Shown: in pieces, positions 7,160-13,713 of the stretch
Layout: the number at the start of each line of letters is the position of its first letter
Numbering within the stretch: the stretch's first letter is position 1
Assembly: GCA_038258095.1 (NCBI GenBank)
Contig: JBBSQE010000063.1
Location: 1 to 15,136, forward strand
Source: JBBSQE01 sp038258095
GTDB taxonomy: Bacteria > Actinomycetota > Thermoleophilia > Solirubrobacterales > 70-9
DNA: 15,136 nucleotides
Reading direction: 5' to 3'
Translations under genes and position numbers: made by a program
Notes under the pieces: generated by a model
Seen by the model: only the letters and a program-made list of their open reading frames with translations
The model's database searches: none
Told to the model about the DNA's origin: nothing

Positions 7160-8560
7160 ATGGAGGACCTCGAGCAGAGCCGTGATCCCGCCGAGCGGGC
7201 CACGGAAGGGAAGCGGCTCAGGGCCGACGTGCCACGCTCGAGCCACTCCGAGTGGCTACCCGGACCGGATCGTGCCGATCCGGTCGCCATCCTCGAGGAA
7301 CAGTCGCGGACCCGAATCGCGGAGCTCGTGCCGATCCGCTACGGCCGCATGCTGGCCTCACCCTTCACATTCTTCAGGGGCGCTGCCGCGATCCAGGCGG
7401 CGGATCTTGCGCGAGGACCTCGCTCGGGGCCGTGGGTGCAACTCTGCGGCGACGCGCACCTCTCGAACTTCGGCGGGTTCGCCGCCCCCGACCGTGATCT
7501 CGTGTTCGACGTGAACGATTTCGATGAGACACTTCCGGGCCCCTGGGAATGGGACGTCAAGCGACTCGCCGCAAGCCTCGCGATCGCGGGTCGCGATCAT
7601 GATCTGGGCCCGGAGGCGCGCCGGACCATCGTGCTCGACTCGGTTCGCGCCTATCGGACGGCCATGGTCGCGCACGCCGCCAGCGGGAACCTCGATGTCT
7701 GGTATGCCCGTCTCGACGTCGCCTCGGTCACCGATCTCTGGGGCGGCGGGGCCACGAAGAAGGAGCGAGCCACCTTCGACCGCAATGTCGCCAAGTCGCG
7801 GGCGAAGGACAGCCTGCGGGCACTGTCCAAGCTCACGCACCGGGTCGAGGGCAAGTTGCGGATCGTCAGCGATCCGCCGCTGCTCGTCCCAGTCGAGGAG
7901 ATCGTCCCGGAAGCCGGGGAGCCTGCCGCCGACGAGCAGATTCACGGCCTTCTCGAGAGCTATCTCGAAACTCTCCCGGACGACCGGCGCCATCTCGTCG
8001 AGGGCTACCGGTATGTGCACACGGCCCGGAAGGTCGTCGGCGTCGGGAGCGTCGGCACCCGGGCATGGATCTCGCTGTTCGTCGGGCGCGACGACGGGGA
8101 CCCGCTGTTCCTCCAGATCAAGGAGGCTCAGGCTTCGGTGCTCGAGCCGTACACGGCTGATTGCAGGTTCGCCCACGAAGGCCAACGCGTGGTTGAGGGG
8201 CAGCGGCTCATGCAGGCGGCGAGCGACATCTTCCTCGGTTGGTTGACCGGGCCGGAGGCCCGTGGGGCGCACCATTTCTACGTGCGACAGCTCTGGGACC
8301 AAAAGGGATCCGCGGATGTCGACCGGATGTCCGCCCCGACACTCGCGAATTACGGCGAGGTATGCGGCGCGACCCTGGCTCGGGCACACGCGCGCTCCGG
8401 CGACCGGGCCATGATCGCTGGATACCTGGGCAAGGGCGACCCGTTCGACAAAGCGATTGCGAGCTACGCGGAGGCCTACGCCGACCAGAATCAGGCCGAC
8501 TACGACGCCGCGCAAGCCGCCGTCGACGAGGGCCGCATCGAGGCGCGGACCGGCGTCTAG
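7160..8560 (+). CDS. DUF2252 family protein (kinase-like fold)
   Basis: A 466-residue soluble protein with the DUF2252 hallmarks. These are FTFFRGAAA near residue 72, CGDAHLSNFGG (Asp98, His100) and FDVNDFDET (Asp117, Asp120, Asp122). DVKRLAASL follows, and YVRQLWDQKGS lies later. The family resembles aminoglycoside-phosphotransferase-like kinases, and the HxxN and D-rich motifs could bind Mg-ATP, but its substrate is not known. The length is typical for the family. ATG 7160 is chosen for the TAGGGT element nine bases upstream. The gene is divergent from the multi-pass membrane protein and convergent with the antiporter gene; the two stop codons share the tetramer CTAG. Confidence 0.9.
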   Translation: MEDLEQSRDPAERATEGKRLRADVPRSSHSEWLPGPDRADPVAILEEQSRTRIAELVPIRYGRMLASPFTFFRGAAAIQAADLARGPRSGPWVQLCGDAHLSNFGGFAAPDRDLVFDVNDFDETLPGPWEWDVKRLAASLAIAGRDHDLGPEARRTIVLDSVRAYRTAMVAHAASGNLDVWYARLDVASVTDLWGGGATKKERATFDRNVAKSRAKDSLRALSKLTHRVEGKLRIVSDPPLLVPVEEIVPEAGEPAADEQIHGLLESYLETLPDDRRHLVEGYRYVHTARKVVGVGSVGTRAWISLFVGRDDGDPLFLQIKEAQASVLEPYTADCRFAHEGQRVVEGQRLMQAASDIFLGWLTGPEARGAHHFYVRQLWDQKGSADVDRMSAPTLANYGEVCGATLARAHARSGDRAMIAGYLGKGDPFDKAIASYAEAYADQNQADYDAAQAAVDEGRIEARTGV

Positions 8561-9744
8561 CCTGGACCGGCGGGCTCGGGCTTCTCCCCGCGTTTGAGCA
8601 GAGCCAGTCCGATGAACGGGAAGATCAGGGTCGAGAGGATCGCTGCGCCGACGAGGCCGGCCGCTGTCGTGGCGCGCATGTCGCCGACCTCGGTCGCGAG
8701 GGTGGTGATGGCGACGACGAGCGGAAGCTCTGTCGCGGAGAAGATGGCGAGGGTCAGCCGATCGCGAAAGTCGAGGTCCTTCATGTAGAGGATCATCGCC
8801 GGGAGACCGCGAACGACCAGGAAGAGGGCGAGGAAGAGAAGCAGCTTCCCGATCGCGTCGGCAGAGCCGAGGGCGTCCAGATTGAACGAGATGCCACTCT
8901 CGATGAAGAAGAAGGGGATCAGGAAGCCGAAGCCGACCGCGGTGAGCTTCGAATCGAAGGCCTCGAGCTCAGCCCCGCGCAGCGAAACCCGGGTGATCAT
9001 GCCGGCGACGAACCCCCCGAGCAGGATGTCGAGCCCAAGGCTCCCGGCCAGGGCGAGCAGGCCGAAGATCAGGAGCACCGCGACACGCACGGCGAGCTGG
9101 CTGCTCGACTCGAGGGTGCGCTCCATCGCCGAGAAGCCTTTCCATGAGTAGCGAACGGAGATGACGCCTAGACCCAGAGCGAGCACGACGAAGGCGATCA
9201 GGATCGCCGCCTCGTGGAGTGGGTGCGTCGTCGAGAGAAGCAGGGTGATCAGCAGAATCGGGCCGAACTCGCCGATCGCGCCACCGGCGAGGAGGTAGGT
9301 GCCGAAGCGCGTGCGCAGCTGCCGGTTGTCGCGCAACACCGGGATCAATGTGCCGATCGCCGTGGTCGCCAGCGCGGAGCCCGTATAGAGGGAGGAGTAG
9401 ATGACCCCGACCGTGGCGAGGATGCCGCCGATCCCGTAGGCGAGGGCGAGCGACATGATCCAGGCAAGGATCCCGAGCTCCAGCGGCCTCCCCTTGATTC
9501 GCTCGAAGTCGATCTCGTAGCCCGCGAAGAAGAACAGCATCCCGAGGCCGAGATTCGAGAAGAAGTTGATGAAGGCATCGGATTGCGCGAGACCGAGGAC
9601 CTGGGGGCCGATGACGATGCCGAGCAGCAACTCGAGCACGACGACCGGGGGCGCGAACCTGCGCGGCACCACGACGACGATCACCGACGCCAGCGCAGCG
9701 ACCGCAACGATCGCGAAGAACGAGGCGCTGTCGATCTGGATCAT
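8557..9744 (-). CDS. CPA2-type cation/proton antiporter, membrane domain only
   Basis: A 395-residue protein with about 12 hydrophobic helices in the Na+/H+ exchanger (KefB/NapA-like) layout. Visible signatures are LLLGIVIGPQVLGL near residue 37, FFAGYEIDFERIKG, GSALATTAIGTLIPVLRDN and GAIGEFGPILLITLL. It would exchange K+ or Na+ for protons across the inner membrane. Where many CPA2 proteins have an acidic DD, ND or QD pair in helix 5, this one shows Gly-Glu (GAIGEFGP). There is no C-terminal TrkA-N regulatory domain. The start is ATG 9744, nine bases after GGAAG; the in-frame extension to 9810 runs into the tRNA-like fragment and is not protein-like. It ends the resident part of the cluster. 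Confidence 0.88.
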   Translation of the reverse strand: MIQIDSASFFAIVAVAALASVIVVVVPRRFAPPVVVLELLLGIVIGPQVLGLAQSDAFINFFSNLGLGMLFFFAGYEIDFERIKGRPLELGILAWIMSLALAYGIGGILATVGVIYSSLYTGSALATTAIGTLIPVLRDNRQLRTRFGTYLLAGGAIGEFGPILLITLLLSTTHPLHEAAILIAFVVLALGLGVISVRYSWKGFSAMERTLESSSQLAVRVAVLLIFGLLALAGSLGLDILLGGFVAGMITRVSLRGAELEAFDSKLTAVGFGFLIPFFFIESGISFNLDALGSADAIGKLLLFLALFLVVRGLPAMILYMKDLDFRDRLTLAIFSATELPLVVAITTLATEVGDMRATTAAGLVGAAILSTLIFPFIGLALLKRGEKPEPAGPG

Positions 9745-9807
9745 CGCGCCATTCTTCCAGTCGCCCGCGGACAGCTTATGTCCACCATGCGGCTGGACTG
9801 CGAGAGG

Positions 9808-9870
9808 CACCGCTACGGGGATTCGAACCCGTCGAGAGATGGAAGCTCAAACGGCCTAGTAAGCCGTTTC
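9808..9870 (-). other. tRNA 3'-end-like fragment, probable attachment site of an integrated element
   Basis: On the minus strand a T-arm GGGTTCGAATCCCC lies at 9817-9830, followed by TAGCGGTGCC, which resembles an acceptor arm plus discriminator. Upstream of it is a 7-bp hairpin with a 7-base loop (AAACGGC, TTACTAG, GCCGTTT; 9848-9868) like an anticodon arm. Nothing further 5' folds as a D-arm or pairs with the acceptor, and the outer T-stem pairs are mismatched. So this is a fragment or chimera, not a working gene. A fragment of tRNA 3' end at the boundary between resident and mobile-type genes is the usual sign of site-specific integration. An intact tRNA should then lie at the other, unseen end. 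Confidence 0.55.
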
Positions 9871-9947
9871 GCTAGGCGGAGAGCCAAATCCGCCCGGAGC
9901 GACCAACCGCACAAAACCGCAGGGGATCGCCTGAATCGGTAGTCCAT

Positions 9948-9969
9948 TTTCCCATGGGTTTCCCACGAG
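9948..9969 (+). repeat. Tandem 11-bp direct repeat, candidate integrase arm sites
   Basis: TTTCCCATGGG (9948-9958) is followed directly by TTTCCCACGAG (9959-9969); nine of eleven bases match. Short direct repeats just inside an attachment core are typical binding sites for the N-terminal arm domain of tyrosine integrases. The stretch 9871-10013 otherwise shows no gene. Confidence 0.4.
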
Positions 9970-10013
9970 CGGGTCTCAGTGGCGTGGACGGCGCTCCCGC
10001 TGGGCGTGAAGTG

Positions 10014-10748
10014 TTATTGGCCGAGCAGGGAGCCGACGCTGCGCAGGAGTGAGCTGATCGACTCCTTATCGCTGCCCACCCACAACTCCCTATGGCTCGG
10101 GGCGACCGCTCCGCTCGAAGTGAGCTTCCCGGAGGAGTGGACGGCGCAGTAGCGCACCCGAGCGCGTTGAGGCGCGCCGGAGACGTCGATTGTCGTTTGG
10201 CAGCCCGCAGCCAGGCAGCGGCCGGCACCGAGGCGAGCGAGCTTGTCGGCTGCCCCCCGCCAGTCCCCGCCCTTCTTCCACCGCGGAGCAACCGAGGGAG
10301 CGTCGAGGTCTGCGCTTGGCACGGGCGGAAAGTTCAGGATTGACGACTCAAGGTAGGACGACGTGCCCGCAGCACACCTCGCGAAGACCTGGCGCATCAC
10401 GGCTAGTGGGCGACCACCGTTCCAGGCGTAGGCCCTCGCAGCCCGATCGACGGCTGCCTCCCACTTGCTCGAGTCAGCGAGCCGAATCACTGCAACTCGA
10501 TCCTTGAAGGCCCGGTCGGAGGCGAGAGCCTCTTTCAGCGCGATCAGTGGTTGGTGCGCAGCGATCGAGTCCCGAAGCTGCCCCGTCACCAGATCGTCGT
10601 GGTCTGGAGGAAGCAGTTCGAACCCGAGCTCACGTGCCTGCTCAGCAGTGAAAAGGTCGCTTGGCGGGAACCGAACTTCGACACTTCGGTGACGGCGGGG
10701 CTTATCTGCGGTTTTGGATACTGGCTTCACTGGGACTGTTGGTTGCAC
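10014..10748 (-). CDS. Unrecognised protein with a Cys/His cluster, next to the attachment site
   Basis: A 244-residue soluble protein that I do not recognise. The N-terminus is basic (KPRRHRS); a predicted helical region occupies residues 35-130; and a Cys178, Cys183, Cys201, His204 cluster (CLAAGC ... CAVH) could bind one zinc ion. The tail is Ser-rich. The start GTG 10748 is the longest reading and has no strong ribosome site; GTG 10730 is also possible. It is divergent from the XRE repressor gene, 40 bp away, so the two probably share a control region. Codon use looks less GC-extreme than in the resident genes, in keeping with transfer. The position fits an accessory or immunity-type gene, but there is no sequence evidence for a function. 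Confidence 0.6.
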   Translation of the reverse strand: MQPTVPVKPVSKTADKPRRHRSVEVRFPPSDLFTAEQARELGFELLPPDHDDLVTGQLRDSIAAHQPLIALKEALASDRAFKDRVAVIRLADSSKWEAAVDRAARAYAWNGGRPLAVMRQVFARCAAGTSSYLESSILNFPPVPSADLDAPSVAPRWKKGGDWRGAADKLARLGAGRCLAAGCQTTIDVSGAPQRARVRYCAVHSSGKLTSSGAVAPSHRELWVGSDKESISSLLRSVGSLLGQ

Positions 10749-10749
10749 C

Positions 10750-10779
10750 TTGGAATCTTCAGCCTCACCAGCGTATGAA
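10750..10779 (+). promoter_or_regulatory. Candidate promoter of the mobile-element operon
   Basis: TTGGAA (10750-10755) and TATGAA (10774-10779) are 18 bases apart, with ATG 10789 nine bases after the second box. This is a plausible sigma70-type promoter giving a nearly leaderless transcript. It lies between the divergent genes at 10748 and 10789, where the XRE protein itself could bind. Confidence 0.4.
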
Positions 10780-10788
10780 GCTCAGCGG

Positions 10789-10992
10789 ATGGCCCCACCG
10801 TCTCCTGTGCGGGTCTACCGAGCCGCTCGAAATTGGTCTCAGCGCGACCTGGCACGCGAGGCCGGCGTATCTCGAAGCACCGTTATCCGGTGTGAGCACG
10901 GCGAGCATCTGTCGCTTGAGAGTCGTGTACGTCTGGCGGTAGCGCTGAAAGTCGGCGCCAACGCCCTCTTCCCGGCGGGGCCGCCGTCATAA
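10789..10992 (+). CDS. XRE-family helix-turn-helix regulator
   Basis: A 67-residue single-domain DNA-binding protein of the Cro/C1 type. The sequence SQRDLAREAGVSRSTVIRCE (about residues 17-36) is a clear helix-turn-helix, followed by a typical LxxRVRLAVALKV helix. Such proteins repress divergent promoters in phages, plasmids and integrative elements; here it is the first gene of the rightward operon and divergent from the Cys/His gene. ATG 10789 starts right before the domain; longer readings add a non-protein-like extension. The stop TAA overlaps the next ATG by one base (TAATG at 10990-10994), indicating coupling. Confidence 0.85.
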   Translation: MAPPSPVRVYRAARNWSQRDLAREAGVSRSTVIRCEHGEHLSLESRVRLAVALKVGANALFPAGPPS

Positions 10993-11075
10993 TGGCCGTG
11001 CAGCCCGAGCTCACGGCCGAGCGCATCCAGTTCCCAGGCGCCCCGACTTACGAGATCGGCGAGGAAGTGGCCTGA
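10992..11075 (+). CDS. 27-residue ORF bridging the XRE and TOPRIM genes
   Basis: ATG 10992 shares its A with the preceding TAA stop, and its own TGA (11073-11075) shares its A with the ATG at 11075. The peptide MAVQPELTAERIQFPGAPTY... has no recognisable domain. It may act only to carry ribosomes from the regulator gene to the TOPRIM gene, or be a real small protein. The double overlap is the main support. Confidence 0.45.
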   Translation: MAVQPELTAERIQFPGAPTYEIGEEVA

Positions 11076-12073
11076 TGGCCCTCCGCCCTCGTGGACCTAT
11101 GCCCGACTGGCAGCCTTCGACGCCGCGCCAGAAGGCGATTCTCGCCGACCTGATCGCGCGTTACGAGCAGCACGACCGCGAGGGCACACTGTCGCGCGGA
11201 CCCCGAGGCATCTTCTACGACCTCCGCCCGAGTGGGATGGGGAACGGCGTTGCCTACCGGAAGCCCGACTCACTGCATCCGGTGAAGGAGTTCGGCCCGA
11301 TGGAGGCCCACCCGGCCAGCGTCCAAGAGGTTCTCGCACTCGCCCGACGTGCCGGGATCATCCGCGAAGAATGGGTTGCAGACCAGCGTGCGCCGGACCC
11401 GGAGGTTCCGGCGTTCGACCTCGGTGCGGACGAGGTTGCCGAGGACATCGCGGCTCAGGTCACGAACGCGCAGAAGTGGTTCAGGCTCGACCACCAGCGC
11501 CACCAGCCGGTGTTCATCGAGGTCCTGTGCGAGCCAGCCGACCTGGTAGGGCGACTCGCCCGCATCGCCGCCGACTACGGCGTTCCGGTCTACAGTGGCG
11601 CCGGGTTCGACGGGTTGAAGGGCAAGAGAGCGTTCGCCGACCGATCTCGTGAGCGACACGTCCCGACGATCGTCCTTCACGTCGGCGACCGCGACAAGCA
11701 CGGCGAGGACATGTACGTCGCCGCGGCCGAGGACGCGATCGCATGGCTCGGGTGCGGCGATCTATGGCCGCTCGACGACCTCGCAGAGATCGACGAGCAG
11801 TGGGCGGGCCCGGCGCTCGTCTTCGTACGACTTGCGCTCACCGAAGAGCAGGCCGAGTGGCTCGACCTCCTCGACCTGGACGGGAAGGCCGAGGCCGACT
11901 CGATCCCCGTCCCGGTGATGGACCGGTTGCTACCGGACGCCATCGAGACGCTCCAGGACCCGCCGTGTCGGGAGCAGCTTGAGGATGAGGAGGGCGAGGA
12001 GCGCAAACGGCTCCCCCACGCCATCCGCCATGCCATCCGCCACGCACTCGGGGAGACATCGGCGGAGCTGTGA
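11075..12073 (+). CDS. TOPRIM-domain protein, Spo11/Topo VI A-like, of mobile-element type
   Basis: A 332-residue protein. An N-terminal winged-helix-like region (TPRQKAILADLIARY, then RGIFYDL with a tyrosine) is followed by a TOPRIM-like core. In it FIEVL carries Glu149, and VGDRDKHGED (Asp205, Asp207, Gly210) fits the E...DxDxxG metal-binding pattern. VPVYSGAGFDG between them matches the family's Gly-rich strand. The C-terminal part ends in acidic DEEGEER. Related proteins, usually left as hypothetical, occur in actinobacterial phages and integrative elements. The fold is that of Spo11/topoisomerase VI A, which cuts DNA via the tyrosine. Cleavage activity here is inference; the Lys common after the TOPRIM glutamate is Pro (EVLCEP). 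The next gene overlaps by GTGA. Confidence 0.7.
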   Translation: MALRPRGPMPDWQPSTPRQKAILADLIARYEQHDREGTLSRGPRGIFYDLRPSGMGNGVAYRKPDSLHPVKEFGPMEAHPASVQEVLALARRAGIIREEWVADQRAPDPEVPAFDLGADEVAEDIAAQVTNAQKWFRLDHQRHQPVFIEVLCEPADLVGRLARIAADYGVPVYSGAGFDGLKGKRAFADRSRERHVPTIVLHVGDRDKHGEDMYVAAAEDAIAWLGCGDLWPLDDLAEIDEQWAGPALVFVRLALTEEQAEWLDLLDLDGKAEADSIPVPVMDRLLPDAIETLQDPPCREQLEDEEGEERKRLPHAIRHAIRHALGETSAEL

Positions 12074-13155
12074 GCCACCCGGAGCTGACAGTGGAGCAGC
12101 GCGAGGGCCTCGGGCACTACCTGGCCGGCTGGGATTCGATTCGCTACGGCAAGGCGCCCTTGATCCGCGAGGTCGAGCCGGCACTGGCACCTCCGTCCGC
12201 TGAGCCGCAGAACCGCTTCCTACGCGGCGACAAGTTCATCCTCGACGCTCCCGATCAGGTGCTCTCGATCTGGGGTCGCGACGATCAGGTTCTCTGGGCA
12301 GATGGCGAGCCGCTGCTGATCGTCGGCGCCGATGGCGTTGGGAAGGGGACGATCGCCCAGCAGCTCGCCCTCGGCCGCGTCGGGCTCGAGCACCACATCG
12401 ACTTCCTCGGGCAGCCGGTCTCACTGGCCAGCCACCGGGTTCTCTACGTCGCCGCCGACCGGCCCCACCAGATCGCCCGCAGCTTCAAGCGGATGGTCGG
12501 CGAGGATGATCGGGCGGCGCTGCATCTCTGCATGACCGTTTGGAAGGGTCCGCTTCCGTTCGACCTCGGCTCGGAGCCCGACGAGCTGGTGCCGTGGCTC
12601 GAAGGACGGGAGATCGACACCGTGATCCTCGACTCCCTCGGAGCCCTGGTCCGCGACCCGGCGAGTGACGAGGCCGGCTCCGGAGTCTTCCGAGCGCTGA
12701 TGAGCGCCACCGCCGAGGGCTACCAGGTCGCGGCGCTCTATCACCCGCGCAAACCTGAGCAGGGCGCGCAAAAACGAGTGCAGACCGTCGCTGACGTCTA
12801 CGGCTCCCGCTGGATCACAGCGGCTGCCGGATCGGTCCTCTACCTCGACGGCCAGCCCGGGGATCTCATCATCAACGCGAGGCACCTGAAGCAGCCGGCG
12901 AGCGAGGTCGGACCGCTGACCCTCAAGCACGACCACGAGGCCGGCCGTACCGAGCTCTTCGAGACCCCTGATCTTCTCGACCTGGCGGCAACCGGGGTCA
13001 CCGTTCGCGATGCAGCCGAATCCCTCTTCGAGACGAGCACGCCGACTCGCAATGAGATCGAGAAGACGCGACGGCGCCTAGATCAGCTCGCAGACCGCGG
13101 CGACCTCGAGCGAGTACCGGCATCGAACCCCACCATCTACCGGGGGTCACGATGA
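12070..13155 (+). CDS. RepA/DnaB-like hexameric helicase ATPase
   Basis: A 361-residue RecA-fold ATPase of the AAA_25/RepA type. Walker A GADGVGKGT is at residues 86-94; RVLYVAADRPHQIARSFKRM follows, as in RepA-type helicases; Walker B IDTVILDSLGAL has Asp188; and a later RWITAAAGSVLYL segment is sensor-like. The C-terminal ~60 residues (GVTVRDAAESLF, then EIEKTRRRLDQLADRGDLERV) look like a winged helix. It probably unwinds DNA to start replication of the element. GTG 12070 overlaps the TOPRIM stop (GTGA), and the end overlaps the next ATG (ATGA at 13152). The phased TCAC array begins at its last codons, as replication genes often lie beside their origin. Confidence 0.82.
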   Translation: MSHPELTVEQREGLGHYLAGWDSIRYGKAPLIREVEPALAPPSAEPQNRFLRGDKFILDAPDQVLSIWGRDDQVLWADGEPLLIVGADGVGKGTIAQQLALGRVGLEHHIDFLGQPVSLASHRVLYVAADRPHQIARSFKRMVGEDDRAALHLCMTVWKGPLPFDLGSEPDELVPWLEGREIDTVILDSLGALVRDPASDEAGSGVFRALMSATAEGYQVAALYHPRKPEQGAQKRVQTVADVYGSRWITAAAGSVLYLDGQPGDLIINARHLKQPASEVGPLTLKHDHEAGRTELFETPDLLDLAATGVTVRDAAESLFETSTPTRNEIEKTRRRLDQLADRGDLERVPASNPTIYRGSR

Positions 13156-13238
13156 GCCTCACGCGGGGTCACACTCCAAAACTCGGTATCACGCCAGGGT
13201 CACGCTCAGGCAGTCACGCGGGGGTCACGGAAGGTCAC
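13143..13238 (+). repeat. Helically phased (G)GGTCAC array, candidate iterons/origin or operator
   Basis: TCAC cores begin at 13147, 13159, 13169, 13189, 13200, 13214, 13225 and 13235, giving steps of 12, 10, 20, 11, 14, 11 and 10 bases, roughly one or two helical turns each. Five of the eight are GGTCAC (starting 13145, 13167, 13198, 13223, 13233). All lie in the same orientation. The array follows the helicase gene and ends before a strong hairpin, the usual layout of an iteron-type origin. A repressor array is the alternative. Confidence 0.5.
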
Positions 13239-13301
13239 GGACCATCGCCCTCCCGGTTCCCCCCTTTAGGGGGGACCGAGGGCAGGCGAGTGGAGCGATG
13301 A
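13152..13301 (+). CDS. 49-residue ORF spanning the TCAC array
   Basis: The ORF opens with ATG 13152, overlapping the helicase stop (ATGA), and ends in TGA 13299-13301, overlapping the next start (ATGA). The peptide is rich in Gly, Ser, His and Pro because the DNA repeats encode it (TRGHTP, GSHAG, EGHGP). No domain is visible. The overlaps at both ends suggest ribosomes pass through the array; whether the peptide has a role is unknown. The stretch may equally be non-coding. Confidence 0.35.
   Translation: MSLTRGHTPKLGITPGSRSGSHAGVTEGHGPSPSRFPPLGGTEGRRVER
13247..13283 (+). other. Long hairpin downstream of the TCAC array
   Basis: GCCCTC (13247-13252) pairs with GAGGGC (13278-13283). GG (13255-13256) pairs with CC (13276-13277). 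T13258 and the six C at 13259-13264 pair with the six G at 13269-13274 and A13275, around the loop TTTA. This makes 15 pairs with two small bulges. It ends 14 bases before the excisionase-type gene's ATG. No T-run follows, so an attenuator, processing site or origin hairpin is likelier than a terminator. Confidence 0.55.
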
Positions 13302-13513
13302 CTCGGACGATCGAAAGGGTGGCCTACACCCGAGCCGAAGCTGCCGACTCTCTCGGTATGAGCCTTGACCACTTCGAGCGCCACGTTCAGGCCGACCTGA
13401 AGCTCATCCGTTCCGGCCGGCTTCGGCTGGTTCCGGTCCGCGAGCTCGAACGCTGGGTGAGAGAGAACGCCGAACTGACCTTGCCAAACAACCAACCGGA
13501 GGTGTCCAAGTGA
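13298..13513 (+). CDS. Excisionase/MerR-type helix-turn-helix protein
   Basis: A 71-residue DNA-binding protein. YTRAEAADSLGMSLDHFERHV (starting about residue 10) followed by LRLVPVRELERWV matches the small winged helix-turn-helix of excisionases and AlpA-like regulators. Such proteins bend DNA at attachment sites or regulate element genes. It follows the origin-like array and hairpin directly. The stop overlaps the next gene's GTG (GTGA at 13510-13513). Confidence 0.8.
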   Translation: MTRTIERVAYTRAEAADSLGMSLDHFERHVQADLKLIRSGRLRLVPVRELERWVRENAELTLPNNQPEVSK

Positions 13514-13713
13514 GCGTCATCCTTGACCTGGCCGAACACACAACGCTGTACCGCTGCGATCACTGCGGGTCCGAAGAGAATCTGCCCTCCGGTGCGAGGC
13601 CCGAGGGTTGGTTCGAGCGCCACGGCGAGTACACGGTCCACGAAATCTGTGGCGCGTGCAGGGCGTCGAACCCCTTGCCGCTCCGGACTTCGGGAAGCGA
13701 GGACGTCGAATGA
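13510..13713 (+). CDS. Small zinc-ribbon-like protein
   Basis: A 67-residue protein with two CxxC pairs, Cys16/Cys19 (CDHCG) and Cys47/Cys50 (CGAC), 27 residues apart, as in a zinc ribbon. The family is not recognised. The start GTG 13510 overlaps the upstream stop, and the stop overlaps the next ATG (ATGA at 13710). Proteins of this type in mobile elements usually bind DNA or a partner protein; no specific role can be given. Confidence 0.65.
   Translation: MSVILDLAEHTTLYRCDHCGSEENLPSGARPEGWFERHGEYTVHEICGACRASNPLPLRTSGSEDVE

Noticed and set aside
9745..9810. N-terminal extension of the antiporter to 9810
   Set aside because: The extension has no hydrophobic or family sequence, while ATG 9744 has a ribosome site and is followed at once by the first helix.
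9800..9900. A complete tRNA gene on the minus strand
   Set aside because: The T-arm and an anticodon-like arm are visible, but no D-arm fits, the outer T-stem pairs are mismatched, and no 5' sequence pairs with the acceptor end. Kept only as a fragment.
10789..11075. XRE regulator plus small ORF as a toxin-antitoxin pair
   Set aside because: The 27-residue ORF has no toxin-like or membrane character and is better explained as a coupling ORF in the operon.
13143..13238. CRISPR array
   Set aside because: Repeat units are only 4-7 bases at 10-20 base spacing, with no repeat-spacer structure; iteron- or operator-like spacing fits.
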